DNA of 64,000 nt from an uncultured Alistipes sp. (GTDB lineage: Bacteria > Bacteroidota > Bacteroidia > Bacteroidales > Rikenellaceae), in NCBI GenBank assembly GCA_900768045.1, contig CAAGBL010000050.1, positions 1-64,000 of the forward strand. The letters run 5' to 3'. A program made the translations under genes and the position numbers. Positions 60,448 to 64,000 of this stretch are shown here, piece by piece. Numbering within the stretch: the first letter of the stretch is position 1; each line of letters opens with the position of its first letter. Under the pieces are notes generated by a model, which saw only the letters and a list, made by a program, of their open reading frames with translations, was not told the origin of the DNA and did no database searches.

Positions 60448-60537
60448 ATGGGTAATCGCACAACCATAAATCACCACTACATGGCATTGCACACTACGGC
60501 AATGATTAATGTTATGTCTATGCGAATGTGCCGTTAG
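60448..60537 (+). CDS. Candidate Met-rich leader peptide (29 codons)
   Basis: Open frame from the ATG at 60448 to the TAG at 60535-60537, starting about 14 bases after the predicted transcript start. Codons for Met occur at positions 1, 12, 19, 23, 25 and 27, and Cys at 28; Thr occurs at 5, 6, 16 and 17. The end reads MINVMSMRMCR. The stop lies in the loop and stem of hairpin GTGCC-GTTA-GGCAC (60528-60541). Placement ahead of metY-metX-hom fits ribosome stalling on Met codons. Expression is inferred, not shown. Confidence 0.6.
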   Translation: MGNRTTINHHYMALHTTAMINVMSMRMCR

Positions 60538-60615
60538 GCACACTCTCCTATCATGGCGATTACGCTTCGCCAATACCCCAATCGCAAATAGATTTCACGC
60601 CCACACAATGTGGGC
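60528..60615 (+). promoter_or_regulatory. Candidate attenuator hairpins before metY
   Basis: GTGCC/GGCAC (60528-60541). TGGCGA/TCGCCA (60554-60572) is mutually exclusive with GCGATT/AATCGC (60556-60585). GCCCACA-CAA-TGTGGGC (60599-60615) is followed by CACTTTTC, a possible weak terminator. Alternative pairing is visible; function is inferred. Confidence 0.5.
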
Positions 60616-60649
60616 CACTTTTCAATGCAACTAACTATAGACCAATAAT

Positions 60650-61933
60650 ATGAGCAACGATAAACTACACTTCGAGACACTACAAATTCATGGCGGCTAC
60701 CACGTAGACGAGTCACAGGCACGAGGCATTGCCATTCACCCTACTGCGGCATACCACTTTCCAACGTGCGACTACGCTGCTAACCTATTCACACTCAGCG
60801 AGCCAGGATACATCTACACACGCCTACATAACCCCACAACAGCATCATACGAGGAGCGCCTCGCAGCGCTTTATGGTGGTGTTGGAGCGTTGGCTACAGC
60901 TTCGGGCATGTCGGCGATATTGTTAACCGTAACAGCCCTTGCTAAGGCTGGCGAAAATATCGTAGCTTCGCCATATCTCTATGGTGGCACACACAACCAG
61001 TTTGTAATCTCGCTACGCAACGTAGGCATCGAGTGTCGTTTGGCTAAGAGCGACTCGGCAGAGGATATAGCAGCCCTTGTTGACGAGAACACACGTGCAA
61101 TATTCGCTGAGTCGATGGGCAACCCAACTTGTCGAGTTCTTGATATTGAGGCCGTTGCCAAGGTTGCTCATGCAAACCGTATACCTCTTATTATTGACAA
61201 TACGTTCGGTGCTGGAGGCTACCTATGTAACCCATTTGATTGGGGTGCCGACATCATTGTCGACTCAGCAACAAAGTGGATAAATGGTCATGGTACAGCC
61301 ATGGGCGGCATTATCGTCGATAGCGGCAAGTTCGACTGGAGAGCTTCGGGCAAGTTCCCTCAAATTGATGGGCCTTCGGAGGGCTACCACGGTCTTAACC
61401 TATGCGACGCCTTTGGCTCAGCAGCATTTATCGTGAAGTGTCGTGTTGATGGCATGCGCGACTTCGGTTGCTGTCCATCGCCATTCGACGCCTATCTCAT
61501 GCTTATCGGCCTTGAGACTCTATCGCTACGTGTTAAGCACGAGGTGGAGTCTACATATAAGTTAGCAGAGTTTTGCCGCCAACACCCTAAGGTTGAGCGA
61601 GTAAGCTTTGTTGGTTTCGAGGACCACCCAAGCCACATGCTTGCGAAGAAGTACTTTAAGCATGGTGCATCGGCAGTGATGACTATCGAGCTTAAGGGCG
61701 ACTTAGAATCTACCGTTAAGTTTGTTGAGAGCCTAAAGCTCTCGGGCAATATGACGATGATTGGCGACTCGATATCTGTTGTCACACACCCTGCATCGAC
61801 AACCCACAAGCAGCTATCGGACGAGGCTAAGCGTGCCGCGGGCATCACACCTACATTGCTACGCATATCTCTCGGTTTGGAGAATGTTGAAGACATTATC
61901 GCTGACTACGAGGCAGCTCTCGCAAACATTTAG
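60650..61933 (+). CDS. metY: O-acetylhomoserine sulfhydrylase
   Basis: PLP enzyme converting O-acetylhomoserine plus sulfide to homocysteine. The 427-residue protein has FETLQIHGGYHVDESQARGIAIHPTAAY (about 8-35), YIYTRLHNPTTASYEERLAALYGG (about 54-77), GMSAI (about 85-89), LIIDNTFGAGGYLCNP (about 180-195) and the PLP lysine in DSATKWINGHG (about 204-214). It lies behind the leader and 2 bases before metX. Confidence 0.95.
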   Translation: MSNDKLHFETLQIHGGYHVDESQARGIAIHPTAAYHFPTCDYAANLFTLSEPGYIYTRLHNPTTASYEERLAALYGGVGALATASGMSAILLTVTALAKAGENIVASPYLYGGTHNQFVISLRNVGIECRLAKSDSAEDIAALVDENTRAIFAESMGNPTCRVLDIEAVAKVAHANRIPLIIDNTFGAGGYLCNPFDWGADIIVDSATKWINGHGTAMGGIIVDSGKFDWRASGKFPQIDGPSEGYHGLNLCDAFGSAAFIVKCRVDGMRDFGCCPSPFDAYLMLIGLETLSLRVKHEVESTYKLAEFCRQHPKVERVSFVGFEDHPSHMLAKKYFKHGASAVMTIELKGDLESTVKFVESLKLSGNMTMIGDSISVVTHPASTTHKQLSDEAKRAAGITPTLLRISLGLENVEDIIADYEAALANI

Positions 61934-61935
61934 TC

Positions 61936-62955
61936 ATGAGTCAGCTTTACTATCATAACGAGCCTTTTACGTTAGAGTCGGGAGCGACGCTACCCTCCTT
62001 GGAGATTGCCTACGACACATTTGGCACTCTCAACGAGGCTAAGGATAATGTTATCTGGGTATGCCACGCACTTACTGCCAACTCCGACGTTGCCGACTGG
62101 TGGCCACATACCGTTGAGCAAGGTAGGTTTCTCGATCCCGAGCGCTACTTTATCATCTGCGCTAACTTCCTCGGCTCGCACTACGGCACAACATCGCCCC
62201 TATCGGTAAATCCCGAGACGGGCAAGAAATACTACTACGACTTTCCGCAGGTGACGGTGCGTGACATGGTGCGCTGCCATCAGCTCCTCGCCAAGCATCT
62301 TGGCATTAAACGTGTGAAGATGCTCATTGGCAGCTCGATAGGTGGCTTTCAGTGCATGGAGTGGGCTATCATGGAGCCTCAGTTCATGGAGCACCTCGCC
62401 CTAATAGCAACAACAACCTGCACCGAGCCTTGGGCAGCGGCCTTCAACGAGTCGCAACGCATGGCCATACGCCTTGACGCTACGTGGGGCGAACTACGTG
62501 ACGATGCTGGACTCGACGGCATGGCTGTAGCGAGGTCGATAGCCCTTATAAGCTATCGTGGTGGCGCTGCCTACAATGCCACACAGCAGGAGATAACAGC
62601 CCCCGAGGAGGCATCGTTCGTGCGCCGAGCACATAGCTACCAGCAGTATCAAGGCGAGAAGCTACGCCGCAGGTTTAACGCCCTGTCGTACTACCGCCTA
62701 AGCGAGGCTGTCGACTCACATAACATTGCACGTGGACGTGGCTCGATTGCCGAGGCACTAAGCAAAATCGAGGCCCGCACGTTGGTAGTTGCAATATCGT
62801 CGGACATACTCTTCCCTGTCGAGGCACACACTCCACTACGTGAGCATATTGCCAACGTGGAGTACCACCTCATAGAGTCAGAGTTTGGTCACGACGGCTT
62901 CTTGGTAGAACACGAAAAGCTAAACACAATCATTAAAAACTTTTGCACTAATTAA
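61936..62955 (+). CDS. metX: Homoserine O-acetyltransferase
   Basis: Acetylates homoserine with acetyl-CoA, supplying MetY. The 339-residue alpha/beta-hydrolase fold protein has VCHALTANSDVADWW (about 36-50), the nucleophile elbow LIGSSIGGFQCMEWA (about 130-144), a C-terminal Asp near SSDILFPVEAH (about 287-297) and the catalytic His in EFGHDGFLVE (about 314-323). Homoserine O-succinyltransferase activity has been found for some members and cannot be excluded. Confidence 0.94.
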   Translation: MSQLYYHNEPFTLESGATLPSLEIAYDTFGTLNEAKDNVIWVCHALTANSDVADWWPHTVEQGRFLDPERYFIICANFLGSHYGTTSPLSVNPETGKKYYYDFPQVTVRDMVRCHQLLAKHLGIKRVKMLIGSSIGGFQCMEWAIMEPQFMEHLALIATTTCTEPWAAAFNESQRMAIRLDATWGELRDDAGLDGMAVARSIALISYRGGAAYNATQQEITAPEEASFVRRAHSYQQYQGEKLRRRFNALSYYRLSEAVDSHNIARGRGSIAEALSKIEARTLVVAISSDILFPVEAHTPLREHIANVEYHLIESEFGHDGFLVEHEKLNTIIKNFCTN

Positions 62956-62972
62956 TTAAATAACAGATAGCT

Positions 62973-64000
62973 ATGAAAAATTTGAATATAGGTCTATTTG
63001 GCTTTGGTAATGTTGGCCGTGGCCTCTACGACGTATTGCAGCGCATCGACTCATCGCACGTACATATTAAGCGTATTTGCGTGCGTGACATAAAGAAGGA
63101 GCGTGAGATTAAGGCTGAGTTTACCGACAATGCAGACGAGATTTTCGAGGATAGGGATATCAATCTTATAGTCGAGGTTATCGATGATGCTGAGGCGGCA
63201 TACGACATTGTGAAGCGAGCTCTCAAGAGCCGTATTCCAGTAGTTTCGGGCAACAAGAAGATGCTTGGTCATCACCTACCCGAGCTTATCGACATGCAGG
63301 AGCAGTACAACACAGCCCTTTTGTACGATGCCTCGGCATGTGGTTCGATACCTGTTATCCGCAACCTCGAGGAGTACTACGACAACGACCTTTTGGTATC
63401 GGTTAAGGGTATTCTCAACGGCTCATCAAACTTTATCCTATCTAAGATTTTCAACGAGCACATGTCTTACGACAAGGCTCTTAAACTCGCTCAGGACCTT
63501 GGCTTTGCCGAGAGCAACCCTACGCTCGACATCGACGGCTGGGACTCGCTCTACAAGCTTATTATCATCACTATTCACGCCTTTGGCGTATATGTGTCGC
63601 CCGACGAGATATTTACATACGGCATCTCGACCATGAACGACTCGGATATTCGCTTTGCCTTGGAGAAGGATCGCCGCATAAAGCTCGTGGCACATGTCGA
63701 GAAGATCGACGACAGACTTATCATGTGCGTCATTCCACAGCTTATCTCTCGTAACAAGTATATTTATAGTGTCGAGGACGAGTTCAACGGCGTTGTCATC
63801 AAGGGATTGTTCTACGACAAGCAGTTTATGTTTGGTCGTGGCGCTGGTGGCCACCCAACAGGCTCGGCTGTGCTTAGCGACATCACAGCGTGCGCCTACA
63901 ACTACCGCTACGAGTATAAGAAGCGTAACGACTCGGTACTTCCAAAGTACAACACGGAGCATACATTCCGAGTATACTTCCGCTATAAGAGTGCCGAGCA
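62973..64000 (+). CDS. hom: Homoserine dehydrogenase (3' end beyond window)
   Basis: Reduces aspartate semialdehyde to homoserine, the shared precursor of Met and Thr. The visible 342 codons start NLNIGLFGFGNVGRGLYDVL (NAD(P) loop, about 3-22) and contain VVSGNKKML (about 90), GILNGSSNFILSKIF (about 151-165) and GRGAGGHPTGSAVLSDI (about 289-305). There is no stop before base 64000; the remaining C-terminal part, perhaps an ACT domain, is not seen. It is 17 bases behind metX. Confidence 0.93.
   Translation, partial: MKNLNIGLFGFGNVGRGLYDVLQRIDSSHVHIKRICVRDIKKEREIKAEFTDNADEIFEDRDINLIVEVIDDAEAAYDIVKRALKSRIPVVSGNKKMLGHHLPELIDMQEQYNTALLYDASACGSIPVIRNLEEYYDNDLLVSVKGILNGSSNFILSKIFNEHMSYDKALKLAQDLGFAESNPTLDIDGWDSLYKLIIITIHAFGVYVSPDEIFTYGISTMNDSDIRFALEKDRRIKLVAHVEKIDDRLIMCVIPQLISRNKYIYSVEDEFNGVVIKGLFYDKQFMFGRGAGGHPTGSAVLSDITACAYNYRYEYKKRNDSVLPKYNTEHTFRVYFRYKSAE

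Noticed and set aside
60428..60649. SAM riboswitch before metY
   Set aside because: I could not find the SAM-I core or the short SAM-II pseudoknot pattern; the leader-peptide reading explains the region better.
63438..63962. 174-codon reverse frame at the window end
   Set aside because: It is antisense to the homoserine dehydrogenase core, which is unmistakable.

Overview
The window reads as chromosomal DNA of a Bacteroidales bacterium of moderate GC content. A Rikenellaceae/Alistipes-like genome would fit, but I cannot fix the genus. The evidence is direct: many genes sit behind the Bacteroidetes-type promoter TTTG-N19/20-TAnnTTTG, starts lack Shine-Dalgarno sequences, the primary sigma factor is the short 286-residue type lacking region 1.1, there are BACON-domain lipoproteins, and the Rnf cluster has the order rseC-rnfBCDGEA. 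Most of the window is housekeeping; there is no phage, complete insertion sequence or CRISPR array.

Layout. 1-5600: rpoD (reverse) facing away from era, a large TPR protein and an MFS transporter. 5610-6192: tRNA-Thr(GGT) followed by a palindrome-rich array made partly of copied tRNA-Thr fragments. 6211-17122: mostly reverse-strand genes (beta-helix lipoprotein, ygiQ, rluD, an in-frame mqnE-PASTA fusion, lptG/F, tgt), with a forward PfkB-family kinase between. 17309-24023: forward run of GT2, ECF sigma factor, rsmG, DUF4954-like, trxB, rnz, SpoU methylase. 24201-28246: pdxA, a small membrane protein, thrS, infC (TTG start) and a terminator where rpmI-rplT would usually follow. 28262-42235: accessory genes, including a Cys-rich mini-protein, lipoproteins, a LuxE-like synthetase with a LicD-GT2 fusion, ung, alkaline phosphatase, two paralogous envelope proteins, a MATE pump with two BACON lipoproteins, a ClpN-like protein and an LMW-PTP. 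42451-51423: a YtfJ-like protein, an Omp85-type barrel, nadE and the complete Rnf operon. 51447-56786: terminator, tRNA-Gln(CTG) with an inverted copy of its own 3' end, nupG-like transporter, rarA, groES-groEL. 56809-60274: G-rich and hairpin repeats, gapA, mlaF, mlaE, a DUF4834-like protein. 60396-64000: a methionine-biosynthesis operon (metY-metX-hom, the last cut by the window end) behind a structured leader with a small Met-rich open frame.

How the genes work together. MetX acetylates homoserine, MetY sulfhydrylates it and Hom supplies the homoserine. The leader contains a 29-codon frame whose last 11 codons include five ATG and one TGC, followed by overlapping hairpins, which suggests ribosome-mediated attenuation. 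Rnf couples ferredoxin oxidation to NAD+ reduction with ion pumping. MqnE points to menaquinone synthesis by the futalosine route.

The most unusual signals are non-coding: (1) an ERIC-like family of ~130-bp hairpins with conserved termini and covarying stems, placed at the 3' ends of rpoD and gapA; (2) arrays of tRNA fragments and palindromes downstream of both tRNA genes; (3) the methionine leader; (4) a double inverted repeat upstream of groES. Protein-level oddities are the MqnE-PASTA fusion, a NadE whose glutaminase cysteine is glycine, and a Tgt without the usual zinc-binding cysteines.
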